Part shown: positions 34,375 through 43,721 of the stretch, in pieces
Numbering within the stretch: position 1 is the stretch's first letter
How the letters are laid out: each line of letters starts with the position of its first letter
Source of the DNA: JADJNY01 sp046349615
Lineage (GTDB): Bacteria > Planctomycetota > UBA1135 > GCA-002686595
DNA: 64,000 bases
Direction: 5' to 3'
NCBI GenBank assembly: GCA_046349615.1
Contig: JAXMBZ010000002.1
Span: forward strand, 434,001 to 498,000
Made by a program: the position numbers and the translations under genes
Notes under the pieces: generated by a model
Told to the model about the DNA's origin: nothing
The model's database searches: none
What the model saw: the letters and a program-made list of their open reading frames with translations, nothing else

Positions 34375-34920
34375 TCACGTTCCTTCCGGCTTCGGCGCGG
34401 GTTCGGCCGCGACGCGCACTTGCGCCGGCCGCAGGATCTGCCCGCCGGCGGTGTAGCCGCGCCGCAGCGTGCCGAGGATCGTCCCGGGCGTCGCGTCCGT
34501 CGTCTCGACGCGCTCGACGGCTTGGTGGAGCGCGGCGTCGAACTGCCCTCGTTCGGGCACGGGCTGGATGCCCTCGCGCTCGAGCAGCGTCGAGAGCTGA
34601 GCGCGCGTCATCTGCACTCCCGCGAGCAGCGTCTTCCCCTCGGGGGTCGTGCAGGGCGTCGCGAGCGCCATGTCGAGGTAGTCGAGGACGAGCAGGAGGT
34701 CCTGGTGCAGCGGCTTCTTCGCGCGCGCGACGGCGGAGTCGATGTCGCTCTGCATGCGGCGCCGCAGGTTCTGGTAGTCCGCGGTCGCGCGTTGCTGCGC
34801 GGCGAGCGCTTCGTCGCGCGCGCGCTCGAGCTCCGCGAAGCGCGTGTCGCTCGCTCCCGCGCCGCACTCGACGTCGTCCGCGGATTCGTTCCTCGTTTCG
34901 CTCTTCGGCTCGGTTCCCAT
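34375..34920 (-). CDS. grpE: GrpE nucleotide exchange factor
   Basis: 181 residues. An acidic N-terminus precedes a long helix (FAELERARDEALAAQQRATAD with YQNLRRRMQSD), a four-helix region, and a beta-wing ending IQPVPERGQFDAALHQAVERVE with GTILGTLRRGYTAGGQILRPAQV. GrpE releases ADP from DnaK. It lies 8 bases after dnaJ. dnaK itself is not in the window, so the classical grpE-dnaK-dnaJ order is not kept here. It acts in the cytoplasm. Confidence 0.93.
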   Translation of the reverse strand: MGTEPKSETRNESADDVECGAGASDTRFAELERARDEALAAQQRATADYQNLRRRMQSDIDSAVARAKKPLHQDLLLVLDYLDMALATPCTTPEGKTLLAGVQMTRAQLSTLLEREGIQPVPERGQFDAALHQAVERVETTDATPGTILGTLRRGYTAGGQILRPAQVRVAAEPAPKPEGT

Positions 34921-34928
34921 GGCGTTCG

Positions 34929-36038
<1,110 letters not shown>

Positions 36039-36228
36039 GTGGGGGCTTCGGGCCGTCGCGGGAGCGCGCGTCGCGCGTTCGCCGTGGGGTCGTGCTGCGG
36101 ACGATCGTGGGGGCGGAGGCCGGCGCGTTCCGCGCGGGCCGGAGCGAATCGGGAGCGGCGCGACGCTCGGGCGCCGCGCCGCTCCGTGTCGTTCGTGCGC
36201 GCCGCGCGAGTGGCGGCGCGCGAGGAGC

Positions 36229-37833
36229 TCAGGAGAGGCTGCCCTCGACCTTGGGCTTCTCGTCCTTGAGCTCGGTGACCATCGTGTCCGTGGTCAGGAG
36301 CAGGCCGGCGATCGAGGCCGAGTTCTGGAGCGCGGAGCGAACGACCTTCGCGGGGTCGATCACGCCGGCCTTGAACATGTCGACGTACTCGCCGGTGAGC
36401 GCGTTGAAGCCGTTGCTCTTGCCCTTCTCACGGACGGTCTCGACGACCACCGCGCCGTCTTCGCCGGCGTTCTCGGCGATCTGACGCAGCGGAGCCTCGA
36501 GCGCCTTCTCGATGATCAGCGCGCCGAAGCGCTCGTCGCCGGACAGCGAGAGCTTCTTCACCGCTTCGCTCGCCCGGAGCAGCGCGACGCCGCCGCCGGG
36601 GACGATGCCTTCCTGGATGGCGGCGCGCGTCGCGTTGAGCGCGTCCTCCATCAGGTCCTTCTTCGCCTTCATCTCGGCCTCGGTCTTGCCGCCGACCTTG
36701 ATGACGCCGACGCCGCCCTGGAGCTTCGCGAGGCGCTCCTCGAGCTTCTCCTTGTCGTAGTCCGACTTCGTGTTGGAGATCTGGACGCGGATCTGCGCGA
36801 TGCGCTCCTCGATCTCCTTCTTGTTGCCCTTGCCGCCGATGACGACGGTGTCGTCCTTGGTGACGTGGACGCGCTTCGCTTGACCGAAGTGCTCCGCCGT
36901 GACCTTGTCGAGCGGGAGGCCGAGTTCCTCGGTGATCGCCGTGCCGCCCGTGAGGGCCGCGATGTCGCCGAGGTACGCCTTGCGGCGGTCGCCGAAGCCC
37001 GGCGCCTTGACGGCGCAGACGTTCAGCACGCCCTTGAGGCGGTTGATGACGAGCGTCGCGAGCGCTTCGCCTTCGATGTCCTCCGCGATGATGAGCAGCG
37101 GCTTGCCGACGCGCGCCGCGGCTTCGAGCACGGGGACGAACTCGCGCACGTTCGAGATCTTCTTGTCGAAGATGAAGATGTACGGGTCGTCGAAGGTGCA
37201 GGTGAGCTTCGTGAGGTCGGTCGCGAAGTACGGGGACAGGTAGCCCTTGTCGAACTCCATCCCCTCGACGACTTCGACCTGCGTGTCGAGGCCTGTGTTC
37301 TCCTCGATCGTGATCACGCCCTCGTCGCCGACCTTCTCGAACGCGTCCGCGAGCATCTTGCCGATCTCGGGGTCGTTGTTCGCGGAGATCGCGGCGACGT
37401 TCGCCTTCTCGTCGCGCGTCTTGATCTTGCGCGACTGCTCCTGGATCGAAGCGACGGCGGCGGCGACCGCTTGGTCGATGCCGCTGCGCAGCGCGATCGT
37501 GTTGACGCCGGTGGCGACGTACTTGAGGCCCTCGTTGAAGATCGCGGACGCGAGGACGGTCGCCGTCGTCGTGCCGTCGCCGGCGACGTCGTTCGTCTTG
37601 TTCGCGACCTCGAGCACGAGCTTCGCGCCCATGTTCTCGAACGGGTCCTCGAGCTCGATCTCCTTCGCGACCGAAACGCCGTCCTTGGTGACGGACGGAG
37701 CGCCGAACGACTTCTGGAGGATCACGTTGCGGCCCGCGGGGCCGAGCGTCACGCGCACGGTGCGCGCGAGCTTCTCGATGCCCGCGCGCATCTTGTGGCG
37801 GGCGTTTTCGTCGAACAGGATCTGCTTGGCCAT
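36229..37833 (-). CDS. groEL: Chaperonin GroEL, copy without GGM tail
   Basis: 534 residues covering a complete group I chaperonin subunit: VTLGPAGRNVIL, TNDVAGDGTTTATVLA with the ATP-site aspartate, EGMEFDKGYLSPYF in the apical domain, VCAVKAPGFGDRRKA, and IVPGGGVALLRA. The C-terminus ends in KVEGSLS and lacks the GGM repeats usual in GroEL. It lies 49 bases downstream of the second GroEL copy and ahead of dnaJ. GroEL needs a GroES lid, but no groES is in this window. Specialisation of the two copies is likely. Confidence 0.97.
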   Translation of the reverse strand: MAKQILFDENARHKMRAGIEKLARTVRVTLGPAGRNVILQKSFGAPSVTKDGVSVAKEIELEDPFENMGAKLVLEVANKTNDVAGDGTTTATVLASAIFNEGLKYVATGVNTIALRSGIDQAVAAAVASIQEQSRKIKTRDEKANVAAISANNDPEIGKMLADAFEKVGDEGVITIEENTGLDTQVEVVEGMEFDKGYLSPYFATDLTKLTCTFDDPYIFIFDKKISNVREFVPVLEAAARVGKPLLIIAEDIEGEALATLVINRLKGVLNVCAVKAPGFGDRRKAYLGDIAALTGGTAITEELGLPLDKVTAEHFGQAKRVHVTKDDTVVIGGKGNKKEIEERIAQIRVQISNTKSDYDKEKLEERLAKLQGGVGVIKVGGKTEAEMKAKKDLMEDALNATRAAIQEGIVPGGGVALLRASEAVKKLSLSGDERFGALIIEKALEAPLRQIAENAGEDGAVVVETVREKGKSNGFNALTGEYVDMFKAGVIDPAKVVRSALQNSASIAGLLLTTDTMVTELKDEKPKVEGSLS

Positions 37834-37882
37834 GGTGGGGTTCTCTTTCGTTTGTTCGTGGGTGTGAGGTCCGCGCGCGGGA

Positions 37883-39544
37883 TCAGAAGTCCATGCCTCC
37901 CATGCCGCCCATGTCGTCTTCGCCCATGCCGCCGCCGGGGCCGCCCGGCTTCGCCTTCTTGGGCTCGGGCTTGGTCGCGATCAGCGCGTCCGTCGTCAGG
38001 AGCAGCGTCGCGACGCTGACCGCGTTCGAGAGCGCGGCCTTCGTGACCTTCGCCGGGTCGACGATGCCGAATTGGAGCATGTCGCCGTACACGCCCTTGT
38101 GCGCGTCGAAGCCGAACGACTCCTTCTTCTCGCGCAGGATCTTGTGCGCGACGACGGTGCCGTCGAAGCCGGCGTTCGTCGCGATCTGCTGCACGGGGCG
38201 CGCGAGCGCTTCGTGCAGGAGCTCGAGCCCCATGTTGTAGTCGGCGTCGTCCGCCTGCTTCATGGTGAGGAGCTTCGCGCGCGCGCGCAGCAGCGCCACG
38301 CCGCCGCCGGGGAGGATGCCGCCTTCGATCGCGGCGCGCGTCGCGTGGAGCGCGTCCTCGATCAGGGCCTTGCGCTCCTTCACTTCCGTGTCCGTCGCGC
38401 CGCCGACGTTGATCTGGGCGATGCCGCCCGTCAGCTTCGCGAGGCGCTCCTGGAGCTTCTCCTTGTCGTAGTCGGACGTCGTCGACTCGATCTCGCGGCG
38501 GATGCCGTCGACGCGAGCCTGGACCGCTTCCTTCTTGCCGGCGCCGTCGACGATCGTCGTGTTGTCGTTGTCGATCACGACCTTGCGGGCGGTGCCGAGG
38601 TCGCGCAGCGTCAGCTGGTCGAGCTGGACGCCGAGGTCCTTCATGACCGCGCGCGCTCCGGTGAGCGCGGCGACGTCTTCGAGCATCGCCTTGCGGCGGT
38701 CGCCGTAGCCCGGCGCCTTGACGGCGCACACCTGGAGGATGCCGCGCAGCTTGTTCACGACGAGCGTCGCGAGCGCTTCGCTCTCGACGTCCTCGGCGAT
38801 GATGATCAGCGCCTTGTTCGCCTGCTTCACCTTCTCGAGCAGGGGGAGGAGCTTGTTGACCGAGCTGATCTTGTCCTCGTAGACGAGGATCAAGGGCTTC
38901 TCGAAGCTCGCTTCCATCGTCTGCGCGTTGTTGACGAAGTGCGGCGAGAGGAAGCCGCGGTCGAACTGCATGCCTTCGACCACCGTCACTTCGGTCGTCA
39001 GCGTCTTGCCGTCCTCGACCGTGATCACGCCGTCGCGTCCGACCTTCTCCATCGCGTCGGCGATGAGCTGGCCGACCTTCGCGTCGTTGTTCGCGGAGAC
39101 CGTCGCGACCTGGCGGATCTCGTCGTTCTTGTTGACCTTGCGCGCCATGCGGTCGAGCTCGGTCGTCACGGCGGCAGCTCCCTCACGCATCGCCTTCGTC
39201 AGGCGTGCGGGGGCCGCGCCGGCGGTGACCGCGCGCAGGCCCTGCGCGAAGATCGCGTCCGTCAGCAGCGTCGCGGTCGTCGTGCCGTCGCCGGCGACGT
39301 CCGAGGTCTTGCTCGCGACTTCCTTCACGAGCTGCGCGCCCATGTGCTCGTAGGGATCCTGGAGGTGGATCTCCTCGGCGACGGTGACGCCGTCCTTCGT
39401 GATCGTGGGCGCGCCCCAGCCCTTGTCGAGGATCGCGTTGCGACCGCGGGGACCGAGGGTGGTGACGACGGCTTTGGCGAGCTTCTCGACGCCGCGGCGG
39501 ATCGCTTCGCGGGCGTCGGACTCGAAGACCATTTGCTTGGCCAT
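37883..39544 (-). CDS. groEL: Chaperonin GroEL, copy with GGM-rich tail
   Basis: 553 residues. VTTLGPRGRNAILDKGWG, GDGTTTATLL, VEGMQFDRGFLSPHF, VCAVKAPGYGDRRKA and ILPGGGVALL mark it as a full GroEL. It differs from the downstream copy at many positions (for example AREAIRRGVEKL in place of ARHKMRAGIEKL) and ends in GGMGEDDMGGMGGMDF, the flexible Gly-Met tail. It is the first gene of the chaperone operon; a candidate promoter with an overlapping inverted repeat lies at 39754-39782. No CIRCE element was seen. Confidence 0.97.
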   Translation of the reverse strand: MAKQMVFESDAREAIRRGVEKLAKAVVTTLGPRGRNAILDKGWGAPTITKDGVTVAEEIHLQDPYEHMGAQLVKEVASKTSDVAGDGTTTATLLTDAIFAQGLRAVTAGAAPARLTKAMREGAAAVTTELDRMARKVNKNDEIRQVATVSANNDAKVGQLIADAMEKVGRDGVITVEDGKTLTTEVTVVEGMQFDRGFLSPHFVNNAQTMEASFEKPLILVYEDKISSVNKLLPLLEKVKQANKALIIIAEDVESEALATLVVNKLRGILQVCAVKAPGYGDRRKAMLEDVAALTGARAVMKDLGVQLDQLTLRDLGTARKVVIDNDNTTIVDGAGKKEAVQARVDGIRREIESTTSDYDKEKLQERLAKLTGGIAQINVGGATDTEVKERKALIEDALHATRAAIEGGILPGGGVALLRARAKLLTMKQADDADYNMGLELLHEALARPVQQIATNAGFDGTVVAHKILREKKESFGFDAHKGVYGDMLQFGIVDPAKVTKAALSNAVSVATLLLTTDALIATKPEPKKAKPGGPGGGMGEDDMGGMGGMDF

Positions 39545-39753
39545 GGGGTTCTTCTGGATGCAGGGGGACTGAAGGCGCCGGGCTCCCGCGGGGTTCGATG
39601 CGGTGGGGAGCGCGCGCGGCGTGCCTCGGGGTCGGAAACGACGGCGCGCGTTGGCAAGAAGGGTGCCGAGGGTGCGGACGAGCTCAAGCCCTGTAGCTAC
39701 AAGAACTTCGAACGGGTTCCTTCCGCGGCTCTGGGCTGCCGATTGGGCAGACG

Positions 39754-39782
39754 ATGGGGGCGCTCGCGACAGCCGCTGTCAA
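39754..39782 (-). promoter_or_regulatory. Candidate chaperone-operon promoter with overlapping operator
   Basis: On the minus strand TTGACA (39782-39777, full consensus), 17 bases, CCCCAT (39759-39754), like heat-shock -10 boxes. A perfect inverted repeat GACAGC-C-GCTGTC at 39768-39780 overlaps the -35. It is about 200 bases ahead of the first groEL. Function is inferred. Confidence 0.35.
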
Positions 39783-39824
39783 CGTGGCAGAACTTCCTTC
39801 CGAGTCGTGCCGGGCCGGTCGCGC

Positions 39825-39853
39825 TTCACCAGGCGGGGCGCGGCGGGCATCCT
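39825..39853 (+). promoter_or_regulatory. Candidate promoter of the NPCBM gene (leaderless type)
   Basis: TTCACC (39825-39830), 17 bases, CATCCT (39848-39853), ending 6 bases before the ATG at 39860. It is nearly the same as the HAD promoter, with identical -35 and spacing. Confidence 0.5.
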
Positions 39854-39859
39854 GGCCCC

Positions 39860-41056
39860 ATGCCTCTCGCGCTCTCGACCGCCCTCCTCCTCGCGCTGAC
39901 GACGCTCCGCCCCGCAGCCGCAACGTACGACACCTACGAGCTCGTGGCGCTCGACGGCACGCGGACGAGCCGTCCCGCGGCGGGGTTCGAGACGAACGAC
40001 CCTCGTCTCCTCGGCGCGCACGTCGTCCACTTCGACGCGGTCTCCGCGCCGATCGAGCCGACGAACGACACGTGCGAGCTCGCGCTCGCGGGCGGCGAGG
40101 TTTGGATCGGCAAGCTGACCGCGCGCGGCGGCGAGGAGCTCGCGGTCACGCTGCTCCCGAGCGTCGTGCTCGTCGCGTCGATCGACGAGCTCGCGACGCT
40201 CGTCTTCAGGAAGCGCATCCCCGCCGAATGGACCGGAACGCTCGGGCCCGCGAAGGAAGGCGATCGGCTTTATCGAGTGAAAGGCAACGCGCTCGACGTG
40301 CTCGACGGCGCGATCGAGGAGTTCACGCCGCAGGGAGTGCGTTTCCACGGCACGCGCGTCGACAGTCGGCTTTTCACATGGGGCGAGGTCGCCGCGCTCT
40401 TCGTCGAGGGCCTCGGCGCGCACGCCAATGAAGAGAAGCCCGCGGCCGGCGCGCCCGTGCGCGTCGAGCTCGTGCAGGGAAGTCGCGTGAAGGGCGGCCT
40501 GAAGTCGATCGCAGACGGGAAGCTCGCGCTCACCGCGCGGCGCGAGCAGGTGATCGAGCTCCCGCTCGGCGCGCTGCGCGAGCTCTTCGTCGACGACGGG
40601 CGCGCGCAGTGGCTCTCCGACGCCGCGCCGACGCGCGCGGAGGCGAGCCGACCGTTCGGCGACGACCTCGGGATGACGTGGCGGCACCGCGTCGATCGCA
40701 GCGTAACGGGCAAGACGCTGCGCGCGGGCGGCCGCGCGTACGCGCACGGACTCGGCGTGCACGCGCCGAGCACGCTCGCTTGGAAGGTCGAGCCGGGTTG
40801 GAAGACGCTGCGCGGCCGCGTCGCGATCGACGACGAGACGGAGGCGCTCGCCGCGCGCGGCGCGGTGCAGTTCCGCGTGCTCGTCGACGGGAAGAAGGCG
40901 TGGGAGAGCCCGGTCGTGCGCGGCGGGGATCCGCCGATCGATCTGCCGGGGATCGAGCTCACGGGCGCGAGCGAGCTCGTCCTCGAGGTCGATCAAGGGC
41001 CGGAGTCGTTCCGCGGCGATCGCGCGGATTGGCTCGAGTTGCTCGTCGTGAAGTGA
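39860..41056 (+). CDS. Exported protein with C-terminal NPCBM domain
   Basis: 398 residues. Signal peptide LALSTALLLALTTLRPAAA. The middle (about 25-270) is beta-rich and includes VRVELVQGSRVKGGLKSI. Residues 285-398 match NPCBM/NEW2: TGKTLRAGGRAYAHGLGVHA, VEPGWKTLRGRVAIDDE, VQFRVLVDGKKAWES and GASELVLEVDQG. NPCBM domains bind carbohydrate in secreted glycosidases, so a sugar-binding extracytoplasmic role is likely; no catalytic domain is seen. Just after its stop lies the decayed helicase fragment at the edge of the low-GC segment. Confidence 0.85.
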   Translation: MPLALSTALLLALTTLRPAAATYDTYELVALDGTRTSRPAAGFETNDPRLLGAHVVHFDAVSAPIEPTNDTCELALAGGEVWIGKLTARGGEELAVTLLPSVVLVASIDELATLVFRKRIPAEWTGTLGPAKEGDRLYRVKGNALDVLDGAIEEFTPQGVRFHGTRVDSRLFTWGEVAALFVEGLGAHANEEKPAAGAPVRVELVQGSRVKGGLKSIADGKLALTARREQVIELPLGALRELFVDDGRAQWLSDAAPTRAEASRPFGDDLGMTWRHRVDRSVTGKTLRAGGRAYAHGLGVHAPSTLAWKVEPGWKTLRGRVAIDDETEALAARGAVQFRVLVDGKKAWESPVVRGGDPPIDLPGIELTGASELVLEVDQGPESFRGDRADWLELLVVK

Positions 41057-41083
41057 GGCGCGGCCTGGCGCGCGCGCCGCGCG

Positions 41084-41146
41084 TCACCCGAGCTCGAGCT
41101 GCCGCCGCGCGTCGACGACGTCGCGGTTCATCGCGTCCATCATCTC
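41084..41146. repeat. Left copy of 63-base direct repeat flanking the low-GC cassette
   Basis: TCACCCGAGCTCGAGCTGCC... is repeated at 43659-43721 with two mismatches (G/C near 41116 and T/C near 41144). Both copies are in the same orientation, about 2.6 kb apart. Confidence 0.9.
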
Positions 41147-41155
41147 GGACAGCCC
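41084..41155 (-). pseudogene. Decayed duplicate of the Ski2-like helicase 3' end
   Basis: The minus-strand reading ends LSE-MMDAMNRDVVDARRQLELG then stop, matching the helicase end LSEKLREVMDAMNRDVV... with four residues (KLRE, 12 bases) deleted. The stop codon and the last 63 bases are retained with two mismatches (see repeats). Upstream sequence is unrelated, so it is a truncated remnant. It marks one edge of the low-GC segment. Confidence 0.85.
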
Positions 41156-41492
41156 TTCCGCCAGGCGCCTCCGGAGGCGGCAGTCGAACCCGCTGACATG
41201 GTTTGCGGCCCTCCGTGCGGGGTCGGGGCGAGCCAGCGCCGTTTGCTTCCGCCGCGCTGCAACGTTTGGCGGCCCGAAATCGCGTGTTCTTCCCGACTTT
41301 GAACATCTGCGAAAGAAGACGGAAGCGGACGCAGACGTGGACGTGGCGCGCCGTACCATCAAAAGGGGGTGAAGCTCGGGTCACTTGAGATCTGGAGCCT
41401 CTTTTGTTCGGGAACCGTCGATCGCTCGCAACGAATCGCGGCCCTAACGATACCACCGCCCAGCTCGATCTTACTTCCATAAGGAACCTCCG
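41156..41492. other. Left part of the cassette, 337 non-coding bases
   Basis: Lower GC than neighbours, without a convincing gene on either strand. It contains AAAAGGGGG and CCTCTTTT arms near 41360-41405 that could form a weak hairpin, and AAGGAA at 41481-41486, a ribosome site for the next gene. The promoter of the cassette should lie here; hexamers are not clear. Confidence 0.4.
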
Positions 41493-41894
41493 ATGAACTC
41501 CCTGTTCGGTCTCCTTCTCTCAACTCTCGCTGTCGGTGTCCTTCCGCTCGTCAACATCCAGGATCCCCCGGGTGACCTGAATTGCATCGGAAGTGTGGTT
41601 GTCAGCCCGCTAGACACGTGGCTTGTCTGTTCCCCTGAGAACTGCGCTCAGGACTGCGACAAGAAGGCTAGGGCTATCAGCGGCGGTGGATACTCGATCT
41701 TCTGCAAGTGCCCGGATGCTTGGAGTCCGACACCTTGCTGTACGATCGTCTTGGTGATTCTGCCCGGAGAGGAGCCCTTCCCGGTGGCCGTGGGCAACTG
41801 TGATCCAGTCGGTGGTGAGTGTGATCCTGGCGACGACTGCACGCTCGTCGATGTCTACGAGGACGGATCGCTGTGGGAAGGTTGGTGCTTCTAG
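41493..41894 (+). CDS. Secreted cysteine-rich protein (cassette gene 1)
   Basis: 133 residues. The signal peptide MNSLFGLLLSTLAVGVLPLV ends near residue 20-24. The mature part carries 12 cysteines (for example WLVCSPENCAQDC, SIFCKCPD, TPCCTI, GECDPGDDC), an even number that suits six disulphides. I recognise no family. AAGGAA lies 6 bases before the ATG. The composition is of lower GC than the chromosome around it, so recent acquisition is likely. It could be a toxin-like, adhesive or inhibitor protein, but that is speculation. The next gene starts 17 bases later. Confidence 0.75.
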   Translation: MNSLFGLLLSTLAVGVLPLVNIQDPPGDLNCIGSVVVSPLDTWLVCSPENCAQDCDKKARAISGGGYSIFCKCPDAWSPTPCCTIVLVILPGEEPFPVAVGNCDPVGGECDPGDDCTLVDVYEDGSLWEGWCF

Positions 41895-41911
41895 GCGGTA
41901 GGGGCACCAAA

Positions 41912-43588
41912 GTGAATCTAACCAAACTCGGACGGCCTCGACGGCTCGCTGTCGCCGTGAGCCTGGGATTTGTAGCGATCCTCATTCTGGTCTGGATCGT
42001 AGCTTCTCGCCCCCGATCTGCTCTCATCGTTGGAACGGAGTCGGCTCGGGATCTCGTCGGTCTTGGTGCGGAACCGGGCGTCTCAGACCAGCCAATCGCT
42101 CCTGGGCTCGCGCGAGAGACCGCGGTTTCACGAGGCATCGTGCTCGTAGACTGCACCGGGAATCGGCGGCGCGTGGCGACGATTATTGCGTCGATCAATG
42201 AATCGCGGTGGGAGATTCACGAGGATACGAGCGGCCGGTTCCCACTACCCGAGGACCAGCCCGCAAGCGACGTGAATTCGCTGATCGTGCTCGAAAGTTC
42301 CGGGGCCGCCTCGTACGTCGCCTCCAATCCCGCGAAGTTCGACGGGACCGCTCGGGTGTTCGTCAAACGTCCATCCCTGATCGGCGAGGTCGTCGCACCG
42401 GCAGATGTCGTTCGAAACGGAGGATGCAGGCTGCTCTGCCTACCTGCGTCACTCGCACAACGGCTCGCGACCGAGCCCAATGAGGTCCTGCGCTCGCCGC
42501 AGGCCTATTCGATTGATGTACATGCCGACGGTCGCTTCTCGGCATGCGACTTGGCCCCGGGCGAGTGGGTTTGTCTTTGCGCGAACCAGAATTGGATCGG
42601 GGCTGCGACGGCCTCGATTGAGGTTGGCGAGCAGCGTTCCGTGGTCCTTCGCCTCCAACCTGCGGCTGGGCTGGCACTTCAACTCCTCGATCCAGACGGA
42701 GGGCCCCCGCGACTCTCTGAACTGGCCTGGAGTCTGAGCACCTGGTCCGAGGTTCAACTTCCTCCCGAACTCGTTCGACTCGGCTGGCATGAGGCTCACG
42801 ACCTGCGCCCACTCGCGGTCTTTGCCGGGATGAACCCCGCTCTGTCGGGAACCGCCACCGGCGCATTCCTGCATCTGTTCGTCGGCGATGCCTCGGATGC
42901 CGCGGGTTTCGCGATACAACTCGAAGCTAGCTCCGCCGGTTATCGCCGCGTGCGAATGCAGGTCGGTCTGACGCCTGTGGACGAGATGAAGTCCGCTCGA
43001 ACAATTACGCTGGAACGCCAGGCGGGTGAGGCGCTGCTTCGAGTGCGGATCATCAACGCCCCGCCCTGCACACCGACGATGAGCACAATCGTGCCCGTTT
43101 TCCGTCTCCGCCTGTCACTACAGGACGATCCCGAGGTGGCTCCCTTCGAGCTCAATCTCTCTGGCGTCCAAGCCGGGGACCGTGAGTTCCCGCAACTCCC
43201 GCCAGGGCGGTATCAAGTGCGGGGGCGAGACCTGCTCCGCAACTTGAAGATCACCCCTAGTCGTTCGATCGACCTTCGTGATGGAGAGGTGACGACGCTG
43301 GAATTGGACGCCTCCGCGACGGGCTGCGTCCTTCTCGTCCCGGAGGCAGGTGAGGGTTGTGCGTTCACAGGTCAGCTCCAAGTACAGGTCCTCGAGGAAC
43401 GGACTCCGCGTGGGACTCCCTTCCGGCTCGTCGAGTACTTGGGGCCCCCATACATCGTGCCCTTCCTCCCGGGTGGAGCGCGTTCGTTCCTCGTGCACGC
43501 GAGGCGCGAAGGACTCAGTGCCAAAGTGACCGCGACCGTGGTAGGCGGCGCTGTTACCGAAGTGCGGCCGCACTTGTCACCCAAGTAA
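41912..43588 (+). CDS. Membrane-anchored beta-rich protein (cassette gene 2)
   Basis: 558 residues from GTG 41912 (GGTAGGGG ahead); a GTG at 41873 overlapping the previous gene is possible. One signal anchor (LAVAVSLGFVAILILVWIVA) is followed by beta-rich exported sequence. Elements such as LPPGRYQVRGRD and DGEVTTLELDAS recall carboxypeptidase-regulatory-like modules, so it may be a distant relative of the giant proteins at 26777-32913. There is no catalytic motif. The lower GC and cassette location suggest transfer. It probably acts in the envelope together with the secreted Cys-rich protein. Confidence 0.75.
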   Translation: MNLTKLGRPRRLAVAVSLGFVAILILVWIVASRPRSALIVGTESARDLVGLGAEPGVSDQPIAPGLARETAVSRGIVLVDCTGNRRRVATIIASINESRWEIHEDTSGRFPLPEDQPASDVNSLIVLESSGAASYVASNPAKFDGTARVFVKRPSLIGEVVAPADVVRNGGCRLLCLPASLAQRLATEPNEVLRSPQAYSIDVHADGRFSACDLAPGEWVCLCANQNWIGAATASIEVGEQRSVVLRLQPAAGLALQLLDPDGGPPRLSELAWSLSTWSEVQLPPELVRLGWHEAHDLRPLAVFAGMNPALSGTATGAFLHLFVGDASDAAGFAIQLEASSAGYRRVRMQVGLTPVDEMKSARTITLERQAGEALLRVRIINAPPCTPTMSTIVPVFRLRLSLQDDPEVAPFELNLSGVQAGDREFPQLPPGRYQVRGRDLLRNLKITPSRSIDLRDGEVTTLELDASATGCVLLVPEAGEGCAFTGQLQVQVLEERTPRGTPFRLVEYLGPPYIVPFLPGGARSFLVHARREGLSAKVTATVVGGAVTEVRPHLSPK

Positions 43589-43658
43589 GCCGGGGAAAGA
43601 CAGCACGGAGTGTGCGCTGCGTTCGCGCGGGCGAGTTCGGCATCGAGATTGCGCCCCC

Positions 43659-43721
43659 TCACCCGAGCTCGAGCTGCCGCCGCGCGTCGACCACGTCGCG
43701 GTTCATCGCGTCCATCACCTC
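43659..43721. repeat. Right copy of 63-base direct repeat (intact helicase 3' end)
   Basis: This is the real coding end and stop of the helicase gene. It matches 41084-41146 in 61 of 63 bases. Confidence 0.9.

Larger units (their letters stand above)
39545..39859. other. Divergent gap of 315 bases between the chaperone operon and the NPCBM gene
   Basis: It holds a perfect palindrome TGTAGCTACA at 39692-39701, the candidate chaperone promoter and inverted repeat near 39754-39782, and the NPCBM promoter at 39825-39853. No CIRCE element (TTAGCACTC with GAGTGCTAA) is present. Confidence 0.5.
41147..43658. mobile_element. Acquired low-GC cassette between helicase 3'-end copies
   Basis: Two 60-base lines sampled inside it (41881-41940 and 41941-42000) contain 34 and 35 G+C, against 47 in a line of the adjacent NPCBM gene (40801-40860), and codons end more often in A/T. 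It is bounded by the direct repeats and holds two plus-strand genes with good Shine-Dalgarno or short spacing. No integrase, transposase or terminal inverted repeat was found, so the mechanism is unknown: replicated gene-end targeting, an excised partner, or an imprecise duplication are all possible. It may be a small genomic island. Confidence 0.6.

Noticed and set aside
39545..39859. CIRCE element ahead of groEL
   Set aside because: No TTAGCACTC/GAGTGCTAA pair is present; short palindromes there are different.
41084..41362. A 92-residue open frame on the minus strand containing the duplicated helicase end
   Set aside because: Only its last 24 residues match the helicase; the upstream part is unrelated and low complexity, so I treat it as a remnant rather than a gene.
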